A stretch of DNA of 29,349 nt from a virus: the IMG/VR virus record IMGVR_UViG_3300037427_001973, positions 1-29,349 of that record, one strand, 5' to 3'. Below are positions 1-8,278 of this stretch, piece by piece. A model generated the notes under the pieces. It ran no database searches, was not told where the DNA came from, and saw nothing but the letters and a program-made list of their open reading frames with translations. The translations under genes were made by a program, and so were the position numbers. The number at the start of each line of letters is the position of its first letter. Position 1 is the stretch's first letter.

Positions 1-1799
1 ATATCAAAATTAAGATTTCCACCCTTTGAATCCTTTTCAAGAATTTCATCAATTTGGTTTTGTACTAATGGGTCCATTTCATCATACAACTCTTCAACAA
101 AATCTGAATAGTCTAAAGTGGTAAAGAACTCCGAACTATTTATACAAGTCATGATTAAATCATCATTACCTAATTGACCTGCATATGATCCATTTGGTAG
201 CTTACCAAAGGTTGAAGATTCTTTTACTGTATCCTTATCATAAATTCTTATTTTGTTTTGAGTAATATATTTTTTGAAGTTTTGACAAAAAATAGGTTTA
301 TTATCTTTCTTTACTTTTAAACCAAATTGTTTAGTTCTAGCATCTACTCTGTGTTTAAACTTAACTACACTTTCTTCATCAAAATTATTTCTTTGAGGAA
401 ATACAGTTTCCATTCTTTTTATAAGTTCTCCACCAAACATATTCCATTCAATAATAAGTTTAACATTTTCAGAGTAAAATAAATCAAATCCTAAAATATA
501 AAGTGTTTTAGCAAATTCTTCAATAGTATGTGAATTACTTCTAAACCTTCCTATTTGTCTAATACCAAAAAAATCTACAAAACTCCCAGGTGTTGTTACA
601 CCCTTCCAATCTTCTTTATCTAGCATTTTTATTTGAAAGATATTAATTACAGAATAATCACCACCTGTACCTTCTGCTATATCTACAGAAAATACCCAAT
701 AATTATAATCTTCTTCTATTTCATCAAGATTAAAATTAGGATGCCATAATAAACCAGAATAATCAATTTCTGCTTCATCAAAATCAGGAATTTCTTTATG
801 AACAAATTCTACTTGACCGCTTACTAGTTTCTTTAAATTTGCGGCACTTAATAATAATGAAGAATTAGCAATAAATTGATTTCCATATTGTCTATTAAAT
901 GCTTCATCACTTCCTAAGTTGGCAACTTCTTGTTTCATCCATGCATCATCTCTCCCAGGTACATCCCACCAATCTACTCGGAATGGTGTATATTCACTTA
1001 ATCCTTTATCAGCAGCTGTATAGATGTCATAGAACTTATTAAATCCATTTGGTGTACTAGTTATAATTACTTTTGAATTTGCTGATGCGGATACGGTAGG
1101 ATATACGTTTTCATAAAAAGTATTTACAAAGTTTGCAGGTATATGTGCAAACTCATCCATAAATAATAAATGAATAGTAAAACCAATTGCTGCTTTCTTT
1201 GTGGTTGTCTGACCTATGATTCTACAACCATTATCAAATTTAGAATTAAACACATCCCATTTAAGAGTACCAGGCTTGATAAAGAAAGGTAAGTGTTCTA
1301 ATATAGTTTTACCTTTATCAATAATTTCTCTTGTTGTAGCACCCTTATTTGAAAGTATTAGCGAATTTTTATCAAAATTAAATACAGAATACCATGCAAT
1401 AAAAATAGATGAACATATTGTTTTACCAACTTGTCTACTTGCTAAACATATATTAAATCTTTCAGCTTGAAATTGCCTTAACATTTCTTCTTGATAAGGT
1501 CTTAATTTAATTGTCTGTAAACCTTCATCAGTCATTACAGTACAGTAGGTATTTGCAAAGTATACAATATCAGTTGCACACTTTTTAATTTCCTTTAATT
1601 CTTCAGGAGTATAATTAAATACAATATTACCTTTTCTTAAATTAGGATTCCCTTCATAGAAAGGTGTAGACTTTGGTTTATAACCTTCGTCTAATGCTAA
1701 CATTAATTGTTCAACCTTTTCTGAAGTCCATGCAAAAGACTCAGCACCTTTAGATACTTTAAATTCAAATCCTGCTGATTCTGCTTGTGGTCTAGGCAT
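1..1799 (-). CDS. 17: Terminase large subunit, gp17-like (3' end outside window)
   Basis: This is the ATP-driven motor and headful nuclease that packages phage DNA through the portal. About 599 codons are visible from ATG 1799, and the frame stays open to the window edge; T4 gp17 has 610 residues, so little is missing. The ATPase domain shows Walker A SRQVGKT (residues 121-127), Walker B LLFMDEF (211-217) and coupling motif TSTPNG (247-252). The RNase H-fold nuclease domain shows the acidic residues expected of the family: D373 in FSVDIAEG, E451 in IIEWN and D546/D547 in GNDDL. The start overlaps the stop of the upstream GroES-like gene by 8 nt (ATGCCTAG), so translational coupling is likely. 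The order gp16, GroES-like, gp17 differs from T4 only by the inserted gene. The identification is firm. Confidence 0.96.
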   Translation of the reverse strand, partial: MPRPQAESAGFEFKVSKGAESFAWTSEKVEQLMLALDEGYKPKSTPFYEGNPNLRKGNIVFNYTPEELKEIKKCATDIVYFANTYCTVMTDEGLQTIKLRPYQEEMLRQFQAERFNICLASRQVGKTICSSIFIAWYSVFNFDKNSLILSNKGATTREIIDKGKTILEHLPFFIKPGTLKWDVFNSKFDNGCRIIGQTTTKKAAIGFTIHLLFMDEFAHIPANFVNTFYENVYPTVSASANSKVIITSTPNGFNKFYDIYTAADKGLSEYTPFRVDWWDVPGRDDAWMKQEVANLGSDEAFNRQYGNQFIANSSLLLSAANLKKLVSGQVEFVHKEIPDFDEAEIDYSGLLWHPNFNLDEIEEDYNYWVFSVDIAEGTGGDYSVINIFQIKMLDKEDWKGVTTPGSFVDFFGIRQIGRFRSNSHTIEEFAKTLYILGFDLFYSENVKLIIEWNMFGGELIKRMETVFPQRNNFDEESVVKFKHRVDARTKQFGLKVKKDNKPIFCQNFKKYITQNKIRIYDKDTVKESSTFGKLPNGSYAGQLGNDDLIMTCINSSEFFTTLDYSDFVEELYDEMDPLVQNQIDEILEKDSKGGNLNFD

Positions 1800-2040
1800 C
1801 TTCTTCTATAATAGCAAATACGTGGTTTTTATGAATAGCTTCAAATTCTACATCATTTAAAGTTACCATTGTACCTTTGCCCATATTTTTTAATATTACA
1901 GCACCTGTTTTGATTTCATCACAACCACTTTCAATAACCTTAGCTACACGATTATGTTTAGGTGGAGGAATAATTAATCCACTTGGTGTTGTAGTTTCTT
2001 TTTGTTTAATTTCTTGAATTAACAAGTAATTATTCTTCAT
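1792..2040 (-). CDS. GroES/Cpn10-like co-chaperonin
   Basis: An 82-residue protein with the layout of GroES. A short N-terminal strand (NYLLIQEI) is followed by a glycine/threonine-rich segment ending in SGLIIPP, which matches the GroES mobile loop whose hydrophobic tripeptide (IVL in E. coli) docks on GroEL. A barrel segment with a GTMVTLND turn follows, then a C-terminal strand FAIIEE equivalent to GroES LAIVE. In T4, gp31 plays this role for folding gp23, so a similar role is inferred. I chose ATG 2040 because it places the first strand as in GroES. ATG codons at 2046 and 2058 are in frame and would add 2 or 6 residues. It overlaps gp16 by 11 nt and gp17 by 8 nt. Its position between the terminase genes is unusual. 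Confidence 0.78.
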   Translation of the reverse strand: MKNNYLLIQEIKQKETTTPSGLIIPPPKHNRVAKVIESGCDEIKTGAVILKNMGKGTMVTLNDVEFEAIHKNHVFAIIEEDA

Positions 2041-2638
2041 TTTCATTGCTATCGACATCTTCTATATCTTCTTCTTTAATTGTATCTTGTAAAGCTCTCA
2101 TTAAATCTTTCGTTCCTCTTGACTTAATACCACTTTGTTTATTGGATCTTGAATTTTCTGTAGTATGATAAACATCAACATCACGAGATATCTTTTTAGC
2201 ATTTTCTTCAATAGCTACCATATACATTGTTTGACTTTTAATAATATCTAAAAGAGTTCTTTGTAAATCACTAAGTACTTCAAACATTCTTGGTGATACA
2301 TCACCTTCATGAATTGTTTCCATTAATAAGGTAATAGCGGTTTCACTATTTTGCATTTGTCTTATTAACATAGATAATGCAGATTCATCTAATGCAGCTT
2401 TTGCTCTAATGTATTCATGTTCTGCAATAATATCTTCACTTAAATAAAAAGTTAATAAACTATTCATTACAGATTCAGCTTTTTGTTTAGCTTTAACTAA
2501 AGCAGCACTCTGTCCACTATCTACTCTCAAAGGTTGTAATTCTTCAGAATTATTTTCTAAACCTTCTACTTCATCAGGTAGATCATTTAAGAGATCTCCT
2601 AAACTATCACGAAATTTATCTTTCGATTCTTCTTTCAT
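2030..2638 (-). CDS. 16: Terminase small subunit, gp16-like
   Basis: A 202-residue acidic, helix-rich protein. The central part (about residues 55-150) is predicted coiled-coil. A segment starting SPRMFEVLSDLQ lines up with the T4 gp16 segment SPRHMEVFATLM and the helix after it, at a similar position. gp16 forms a ring that recognises DNA and stimulates the gp17 ATPase. The N-terminus is strongly acidic, and the C-terminus ends in a Glu/Asp-rich tail as in many small terminases. T4 gp16 is 164 residues, so this version is somewhat longer. Location just upstream of gp17, with only a GroES-like gene between, supports the call. A promoter-like element lies 11 nt upstream of the start codon. Confidence 0.8.
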   Translation of the reverse strand: MKEESKDKFRDSLGDLLNDLPDEVEGLENNSEELQPLRVDSGQSAALVKAKQKAESVMNSLLTFYLSEDIIAEHEYIRAKAALDESALSMLIRQMQNSETAITLLMETIHEGDVSPRMFEVLSDLQRTLLDIIKSQTMYMVAIEENAKKISRDVDVYHTTENSRSNKQSGIKSRGTKDLMRALQDTIKEEDIEDVDSNENEE

Positions 2639-2649
2639 ATAATTACTAA

Positions 2650-2663
2650 ATTTATATTATATA
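2650..2663 (-). promoter_or_regulatory. Late-promoter-like element before gp16
   Basis: On the minus strand this reads TATATAATATAAAT, in the short gap between the 668-residue structural gene and gp16, 11 nt before the ATG. It resembles the TATATAAA-type elements before other head genes here and, loosely, the T4 late promoter TATAAATA. In such AT-rich DNA chance matches are common, so the repeated position carries the argument. Confidence 0.4.
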
Positions 2664-2671
2664 TTCCAAGT

Positions 2672-4678
2672 TTATCTAGGATTAGTAGCAGTTGGTAACA
2701 TTAATTCTGGAGAGGCATTATCTAACAATAATGCTAAGTGAGAATCTTTTACTACATATTGGCTTAGGATTAATTCTTGTAATTCTTCTTCAATTGGTTG
2801 ACTCCAAATTCTTATATTAGTTAAATCTGTTTCACATCCTAATAATTTCCATGCATAACCTTCAACCATACCAGTTGCAGGTATCGTTAATGTTTTAATG
2901 TATACAGATTTCAAATCAGATGTTCTATCAGGATTTATTGCCTGTGCATCCTCAACAGTATTATATAAGAATAATGAAAGTTGCTTAGACAAATTATTTA
3001 AATTAATTACTGCTGCATACCATTCATCTTTTGATAGAGATACATTTCCAAGATCATATTTATAGTATGTATTAACTCCTGAATCCTTTAAACTAATAAT
3101 AAACCAATTAGTGGTATAAGTAAAACTTGCTAATATCTCTTCAGGGTTTTGATCAGTATCATATTGTAAAAAAGTATTACTTACTTCTTTTGCAAATTTT
3201 GCAGTAGGTGTAATTGTACTATCTATGTATGGAGTATCTAAAGTTACATCATTACCTGTAACTGATTTAACCTTTTGTATACCATTATAAGAATTCGTTC
3301 CTTTTATAGCTAACCAATCACCTTCTTTTATTACATCTGTTGTTGGTGCGGTTGGTAATCCTGATGTTGCCAATTGAGGAAAACCATTGTTATCTGTAAT
3401 TGAAGTTACTAAAATATTTTTTTGAATAGGTGTTTTGTATTTAGGCCTAAACCAAAATGTAAATGCTCTATTCTCTTCACTAGTCCAACCACCTTTATAT
3501 CTATATTTAACTGCAAGTGATCTATCTGTTAAAGTACCTAATGCATAATGATATTTAGAAATGATAGTCCAATTATTATAAAGATTTTCTTCTGTAATAG
3601 ACATCTTTTTATTTAGAGCTCTTCTTACATAATCATTGGCTTGACTACCTATAGTATTATACTCATTAGGTTTTCTTACATCTTTAAATTCATTCTCTCT
3701 TTCTACCCTAAACTTATCTTCTACATTTGAAGTTAGTGCATCTGTTTCTACTTTAATGGCTTCACTTATAGCTTGTTGATCTGCTGTAGCATTTTCACCA
3801 CCATCATATAATACATTTGTTCTTTTTTGGAATTGAACAAGGCTTACTCTCCAATAAGATCCCGTATACATAAAGTCATCAGCTTCAGCCATTGCATCCA
3901 CCTCATACATTCTATTTAAAAATTGTTCAAAATATAAATAGTCTCTCATTTGAGGTTTTGACCCAACCCCAAAGACAGCTTCAAATGCAGATTTTACAAT
4001 ATGAATTTCAAATTGAACTGGAAAATCCATCATAAGTGGATTAAATGCAATATCCCTTGTAGGTAATTCGTTATCAGGAATCATTATCTTTATATCACCT
4101 GAGGCTATAACATCAAATAATGAATATTCTTTTAAAATAACATCTTTACTTCTTTGGTCAGCTTTAGTTTTATAATACTTAACACAGAATCCAAATAAAT
4201 TACTAGCCATTGCAGACAACTGTGTATACATTTGACCAGCTCTAGATATATCATAAGGATTCCATCCACTCCCACAACAGTCAAATGCTAAATTTAACGC
4301 CCCAGAACAACCATCAGCGCCTTCACAACTAATTTGAGGAACTTTACATATTATTCCACCATCAGTTACAACCTCTAAAGCAATAGAATTAAATGTTAAT
4401 TCACAATCACCTACTTGTGTATAACGGTATTGAATCCAAAATTTATTTTTAGGATTTAATGATAATGCTTCTAGATTAGCATCTGTTAAAGTTACCCAAT
4501 CAGAATATGTTACACCATCAATACCCCATCTAAAATCTTTAAGATAGTAACATGATGTACTTTCTCCTGTAATAGAATCAGTAAAACTTAATACTTCTAC
4601 TACATTTTCATAAGGTGATTGAATACTAACTAATAATTGATCTCCGTTAGCATCTGTTGATGATCCATTTACCGCCAT
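2672..4678 (-). CDS. Large virion structural protein with C-terminal concanavalin/LamG-like region
   Basis: A 668-residue protein not matched to a named T4 gene. The N-terminal third is rich in cysteines (including CEGADGC and FDCCGSG near residues 118-135). The middle part is mixed alpha/beta, with aromatic segments such as DYLYFEQFLNRMYEVD. The last third (from about residue 395) alternates beta strands with WFRPKY, DEWYAAVINL, LSLFLYN and LTNIRIWSQPIEEEL. That resembles the jelly-roll of laminin-G/concanavalin-like carbohydrate-binding domains. There is no signal peptide or membrane segment. In T4 the genes before 16 encode neck and tail-completion proteins, so a neck, tail or fibre structural role is inferred from size and place. 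It starts 1 nt after the stop of the holin-like gene, so the two are probably co-transcribed. Confidence 0.6.
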   Translation of the reverse strand: MAVNGSSTDANGDQLLVSIQSPYENVVEVLSFTDSITGESTSCYYLKDFRWGIDGVTYSDWVTLTDANLEALSLNPKNKFWIQYRYTQVGDCELTFNSIALEVVTDGGIICKVPQISCEGADGCSGALNLAFDCCGSGWNPYDISRAGQMYTQLSAMASNLFGFCVKYYKTKADQRSKDVILKEYSLFDVIASGDIKIMIPDNELPTRDIAFNPLMMDFPVQFEIHIVKSAFEAVFGVGSKPQMRDYLYFEQFLNRMYEVDAMAEADDFMYTGSYWRVSLVQFQKRTNVLYDGGENATADQQAISEAIKVETDALTSNVEDKFRVERENEFKDVRKPNEYNTIGSQANDYVRRALNKKMSITEENLYNNWTIISKYHYALGTLTDRSLAVKYRYKGGWTSEENRAFTFWFRPKYKTPIQKNILVTSITDNNGFPQLATSGLPTAPTTDVIKEGDWLAIKGTNSYNGIQKVKSVTGNDVTLDTPYIDSTITPTAKFAKEVSNTFLQYDTDQNPEEILASFTYTTNWFIISLKDSGVNTYYKYDLGNVSLSKDEWYAAVINLNNLSKQLSLFLYNTVEDAQAINPDRTSDLKSVYIKTLTIPATGMVEGYAWKLLGCETDLTNIRIWSQPIEEELQELILSQYVVKDSHLALLLDNASPELMLPTATNPR

Positions 4679-4679
4679 G

Positions 4680-4940
4680 TTATGAATTTATTTGTTGGTC
4701 TTCTCCGCCTTCTTTTTTCTTTGCCCATATTTTATCAGCTGATGCTAATCCTAAACCTCCAATGCATATAGCAGCTACGGCATTTACGATTGCATCTGAT
4801 ACAGGTTGTTCGGTATATAAATTAATAAATAATGCTGCACATAATGATAAGCCTGCAGTAATACCAATAAATCTTTTTGAGGAAGGTGTACCCTTTTCGT
4901 CTCTTAAAAGTCCACTAATCCAATTGATAATCTTTTTCAT
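4680..4940 (-). CDS. Small membrane protein, holin-like
   Basis: An 86-residue protein with an amphipathic N-terminus (KIINWISGLLRD) and a GTPSSKRFIG turn. Two hydrophobic segments, about residues 28-43 (ITAGLSLCAALFINLY) and 50-66 (AIVNAVAAICIGGLGLA), are separated by a short polar loop. The tail is charged and Lys/Glu-rich (KKKEGGED). Size, two transmembrane segments and charged tail fit class II/III holins that trigger lysis, but no lysin gene is adjacent in this window. It could instead be another small phage membrane protein. A clear TATATAAA element lies upstream, and the gene is followed after 1 nt by the 668-residue structural gene. Confidence 0.5.
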   Translation of the reverse strand: MKKIINWISGLLRDEKGTPSSKRFIGITAGLSLCAALFINLYTEQPVSDAIVNAVAAICIGGLGLASADKIWAKKKEGGEDQQINS

Positions 4941-4952
4941 ATAGAAACAATA

Positions 4953-4965
4953 ATTTGTTTATATA
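4953..4965 (-). promoter_or_regulatory. Late-promoter-like element before holin-like gene
   Basis: The minus strand reads TATATAAACAAAT, 12 nt upstream of the ATG at 4940, in a 32-nt gap. It is nearly identical to the elements upstream of the protease-scaffold gene and the 627-residue gene (TATATAAAACAAAT). Confidence 0.5.
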
Positions 4966-4972
4966 TTCACTA

Positions 4973-5641
4973 TCAATAAGGAGTATAATCAGTCTTAACT
5001 AATAATATAGGATCGTCTTCTTCTATCTTAGGATCTACTGCTGTGATTACATCAAAGACTTCTAATATTTGAGCCTCATCTAAATCTGAAAGAATATCAA
5101 ATAACACTGTGGCTTTTATATAAAAATAAGCAGATCTTTCCAGGTATTTATTTTTCATAATACCTACATCCATAAATCTTTTGTTGAAATTATCTAATTG
5201 TTCTCTATCTAATAATTTAGTTAAATCAAAAGTACCTTCAATTATATTAAAATGAAAACTTACAATTTCTCTATTACCATCAACTTTTACTAACCTAGAA
5301 AATATTTTATCATTTGATATTTTAAATGTAATTTTAGTAAGATTAGGCAATCTATTAATTATAGATTGTAAAAAGAATATAGAATTAGGTTTAAAATTAG
5401 GATTAGGTAATAATTCTTGGTTTAAAGTTTTAGACAACTCGGCTCTTAAAAATGCTGAGGTTCTCATTGCTCCAAGGAATCTTTCTAAAGAAAGAGTAAA
5501 CTCATTTTTATTATTACTTTCATTTTTACATTCATGTTTTACGCGAGAGATAATTAATCCATCTATGTAATCATTACTGTAAAGAGTAAAAGAAATATGA
5601 GTTGGTATTTCTAATTCAAATTTATTATCAATCAACATCAT
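4973..5641 (-). CDS. Unknown protein (222 aa) following gp62
   Basis: I do not recognise this 222-residue protein. It is soluble, with no signal or membrane segments. The N-terminal half looks mixed alpha/beta (FELEIPTHISFTLYSND). The C-terminal half has a helical region (DREQLDNFNKRFMDVGIMKN, then YFYIKATVLFDILSDLDEAQ) and an acidic tail. It occupies the place of regA, the gene after 62 in T4, but it is much longer than RegA (122 residues) and shows no resemblance to it. The start overlaps the gp62 stop by 14 nt; a second ATG follows immediately at 5638. The tight overlap suggests translational coupling to gp62. Confidence 0.75.
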   Translation of the reverse strand: MMLIDNKFELEIPTHISFTLYSNDYIDGLIISRVKHECKNESNNKNEFTLSLERFLGAMRTSAFLRAELSKTLNQELLPNPNFKPNSIFFLQSIINRLPNLTKITFKISNDKIFSRLVKVDGNREIVSFHFNIIEGTFDLTKLLDREQLDNFNKRFMDVGIMKNKYLERSAYFYIKATVLFDILSDLDEAQILEVFDVITAVDPKIEEDDPILLVKTDYTPY

Positions 5642-6038
5642 TACTCATCTGTTTTTCTAAAGAACTAATCGCTTTTTTAATTTCAGATGGCATATGTTTC
5701 ATGGCTTCTTTAAAATCTCTTTCACCAATTTCATTTAATTTAAGATACATTTCTAAAGCCTTTGGGTCTGGTTCCCATTTCTTTACTTTTTTAGAAGCTT
5801 TGGTTTTTGTATAAATAAAACCTGGCACTCGGTTAAATTTAGATGCTACCATTCTCCATGCTTCTGCCTGCCCTATTGCATCAATTTTTAATGCATTAAA
5901 CAAATTTGCTTGAACGGGAAATTTGATAGACATAAACCTATTTGTCATAAATGAATTTTTAGATTTATCATATCCTTTTAATTTCTCCCATTGTGTATCT
6001 TTACCAAAAAGAACTTTAATATAATCGAATAGTTTCAT
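5628..6038 (-). CDS. 62: Sliding-clamp loader small subunit, gp62-like
   Basis: A 136-residue protein. With gp44, gp62 makes the clamp loader that places the gp45 clamp on primer ends. The call rests on recalled similarity to the short gp62 proteins of cyanophages: KNSFMTNRFMSI near residues 27-38 (family pattern NSFMxNRxxS), followed by a hydrophobic helix. A Lys-rich stretch ending KKVKKW, then an acidic/aromatic helix and a MPSEIKKAISSLEKQ C-terminus, parallel their RFSKWAK and LTPEQIETIKEKL segments. T4 gp62 is longer (187 residues). Unlike T4, this gene is not adjacent to gp44 but 2.4 kb downstream. A CATATAAA-type element precedes it, as for gp44 and gp41. Confidence 0.68.
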   Translation of the reverse strand: MKLFDYIKVLFGKDTQWEKLKGYDKSKNSFMTNRFMSIKFPVQANLFNALKIDAIGQAEAWRMVASKFNRVPGFIYTKTKASKKVKKWEPDPKALEMYLKLNEIGERDFKEAMKHMPSEIKKAISSLEKQMSNDVD

Positions 6039-6044
6039 TACCTT

Positions 6045-6058
6045 TTATTATTTATATG
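6045..6058 (-). promoter_or_regulatory. CATATAAA-type element before gp62
   Basis: The minus strand reads CATATAAATAATAA, with its CATATAAA core ending 12 nt before the gp62 ATG. The same core lies 11-12 nt before the gp44 and gp41 starts. It may be an early/middle promoter element, or an A-rich translation leader overlapping one. Confidence 0.4.
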
Positions 6059-6084
6059 ACTAACTAGTTTATTTGTTTATCTAG

Positions 6085-7008
6085 TTATTGTAATTTTTCC
6101 CAAGTACGTGAATTAATTTTAGTAGAAGGATTTTCTGCCATTTCTTTATAAAGATTCATTTGATATAAATAGCCTTGTGGAAAAGCATTAGGATTTTTCT
6201 CTACTTCTTCTTGCTTTCTTTTAAATGTTTCTATTCCCATTCTCTGTCCCCATGACCATTCACCAATATGTTCAATATAATTTTGTTTATCTTTACTATA
6301 AAAAGAAATACACCAATCATTACTATAACCAGTACCACCAGTAACAAAACTTTTATAAGCACCCATTACTTTAAATAGACCACCTTCACATAATATATGA
6401 TCATCTAATTCAATCATCACACCTTTTAATTGTGGTAGTTCATTATTTCTCCATAACCTTAATGCATTTAATAAAGGTTTTGCTTTAGTTAATGAAAATG
6501 AAGTATCAAATGTACCGTTCCCAAAATGATCAGAACTTACAGTATGAAAATCATTCCATTCAATCAGTGGTAATTGGTGTATGTATTGTCCTTCAGGGTG
6601 ATCTGGCCAATACCAATTAAATTGATACGGCAGTGCTACTTGAAAACATCCATCATTTTCGTTTAGGTAATTAATTAGATCATCAATTTTAATATGATCC
6701 TTGATTATTAAATCATCTTCTTGGTGCCATATAAAATCATATTCTTTTTCTAAATTTTCTAGAATTTCATATGATGCCTTCCATGAATTTGTTAAGCCTA
6801 AGTTCTTTTCATGGAGTCTTACATAATTATAACCATGAGTTTCGGCTAAAAATTTAAAAGTTTCATCATCTCTATCAGTAGGCATATCATCAATAAATAT
6901 ACCATCAACTTCGTGATTACCCCAATCTATAAATTCTTTTGATGTTTCTAATGTAGGTATTAAAAATTCTAATCGATTTGTAGACCAAATGATTTTACAT
7001 ATTTTCAT
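6085..7008 (-). CDS. Glycosyltransferase, GT-A/family 2-like
   Basis: A 307-residue enzyme with an N-terminal strand IIWSTNR (6-12), as in GT-A folds where the first strand leads into sugar-nucleotide binding. It then has NLGLTNSW (69-76), comparable to the NxGxxxAxN motif of family 2 enzymes. An acidic motif WHQEDDL (94-100) sits where the metal-binding DxD lies. A later GEWSWGQR segment falls in the acceptor-side half. No membrane segment is visible. It is sandwiched between RNase H (3 nt gap) and gp62, among DNA replication genes. The target could be phage DNA, virion proteins or a host glycan; the sequence does not decide. Other sugar-related enzymes lie at 9465-11715. Confidence 0.75.
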   Translation of the reverse strand: MKICKIIWSTNRLEFLIPTLETSKEFIDWGNHEVDGIFIDDMPTDRDDETFKFLAETHGYNYVRLHEKNLGLTNSWKASYEILENLEKEYDFIWHQEDDLIIKDHIKIDDLINYLNENDGCFQVALPYQFNWYWPDHPEGQYIHQLPLIEWNDFHTVSSDHFGNGTFDTSFSLTKAKPLLNALRLWRNNELPQLKGVMIELDDHILCEGGLFKVMGAYKSFVTGGTGYSNDWCISFYSKDKQNYIEHIGEWSWGQRMGIETFKRKQEEVEKNPNAFPQGYLYQMNLYKEMAENPSTKINSRTWEKLQ

Positions 7009-7011
7009 TTA

Positions 7012-8247
7012 CTAAAATATTTTTCCTTTACTCTTCTTATTTGTAATAAATGAAAAATCATTGCTATCATCATCTTTATCTCCTTTAAATATAGCTGATT
7101 TGATTGCTGAATTATCATCTCCTTGATATTTAGTATTTTCTAATAAGGATTTCATTGTTGAAACTGAAGGTAGCTTTAATTCATTAACATTCATTTTTGA
7201 CTCAACAGATTTAAACATCTCATCTAATATTCCTTCTGGTATAGTATGAGAACTTAGTACCATTAATTGAACATTAGATTTAATATTAGAAATAATTTGT
7301 TCTCTGCTCATATGTTTAGCTTTCATATGACGAATAAGAATATTAGCAAGGTCAGTAATATAACCTTCTTCATATAAATACATATGAGATAGGCTTCCGT
7401 GTTTTTGTTTAAATTCATCTATGATTAAAGTAGCTTTACCTTCACTTACACCATATCTTCTAGTTTTACCATTCTTTGTAAGAGTATACCAATATGCTGG
7501 AGGAACATTATCTCCTGAATCACCAGTAAGAACTTTTCTAAATCGGAATTCTTCTGGATCAACCTCTATAACATTAACTTTCTTTTTAGATAATACACCT
7601 TTAAGTAATTTTTTAGATTGTGCTTCTGGTGTAGATGATGTTTTCATCACATCAAATATATCAACACTCTCTGTATTCTCTTCACTATTTAACCATTCAG
7701 AAAATCCTTGATAAGTATATAATTTTTTATGAGCTGGAGAAAATAAGATAGTATGAGTACCGTTATTATTATTCTTATTTACTAATTGAACTAAGTCTCT
7801 ATCACCAGTAAACATAATAACAGATTTTCCATTAGCCAAAGATTCTGTATTCCAAGCATACATTAAATCATCACCTTCTGCACCATCAGTTTTAGAAACG
7901 ATTACACCTTGTTTTGCTAAGAGCTTAATAAATTCTTCTGTTGTTTTTGAAAAGTTTGCCCAATTAATATTACTGTCTTGTTTACGATTTCCTTTATATT
8001 CAGCCTCAGGGAAAAAGTCTTTTCTCCATGATCTTGAATCTATAGTCCAAACAACCTTATCTATAAGACCTTCGAATAAACGAATCTGGTATGCAAAATC
8101 AGTTGCTAATTTTCTCATAAAAGTTTGAACATCTTCATCAGTATCTAATAGACCTGCTTTTTTAGATCTTTTAGGTAAAACGTATAATGTTCTAAAAAGA
8201 AAATAATTACCGTCAATTACAAAAGTATGCCTTCCTGTTTTTCTCAT
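7012..8247 (-). CDS. rnh: RNase H / 5'-3' exonuclease, T4 Rnh-like
   Basis: A 411-residue flap-nuclease family enzyme that removes RNA primers and 5' flaps from lagging-strand fragments. Metal-binding residues of the PIN/FEN fold are in order: D12 in VIDGNYFLFR, D70 in WTIDSRSWR, E124/D126/D127 in GAEGDDLMYA, D149/D151 in TGDRDLVQL, and GDSGDNVPP (242-250) at the helix-hairpin-helix region. The arch-region basic motif AEYKGNRK (82-89) is present. It is longer than T4 Rnh (305 residues), mainly through an insertion around 155-235 and a C-terminal extension ending in KKSKGKIF. The last part could bind the clamp or single-strand-binding protein, but that is inference. Confidence 0.9.
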   Translation of the reverse strand: MRKTGRHTFVIDGNYFLFRTLYVLPKRSKKAGLLDTDEDVQTFMRKLATDFAYQIRLFEGLIDKVVWTIDSRSWRKDFFPEAEYKGNRKQDSNINWANFSKTTEEFIKLLAKQGVIVSKTDGAEGDDLMYAWNTESLANGKSVIMFTGDRDLVQLVNKNNNNGTHTILFSPAHKKLYTYQGFSEWLNSEENTESVDIFDVMKTSSTPEAQSKKLLKGVLSKKKVNVIEVDPEEFRFRKVLTGDSGDNVPPAYWYTLTKNGKTRRYGVSEGKATLIIDEFKQKHGSLSHMYLYEEGYITDLANILIRHMKAKHMSREQIISNIKSNVQLMVLSSHTIPEGILDEMFKSVESKMNVNELKLPSVSTMKSLLENTKYQGDDNSAIKSAIFKGDKDDDSNDFSFITNKKSKGKIF

Positions 8248-8278
8248 AATAATCTATTTAATATAATTATAACAAATT

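Noticed and set aside
1216-1470. Plus-strand frame inside gp17
   Set aside because: It lies antisense to the conserved ATPase core of gp17 and shows no protein features. The same applies to the plus-strand frames at 4657, 5602, 7421, 10282, 12753, 15580, 16261 and 21740.
4973-5641. RegA translational repressor in the position after gp62
   Set aside because: The protein is 222 residues against 122 for RegA, and none of the RegA sequence pattern is visible.
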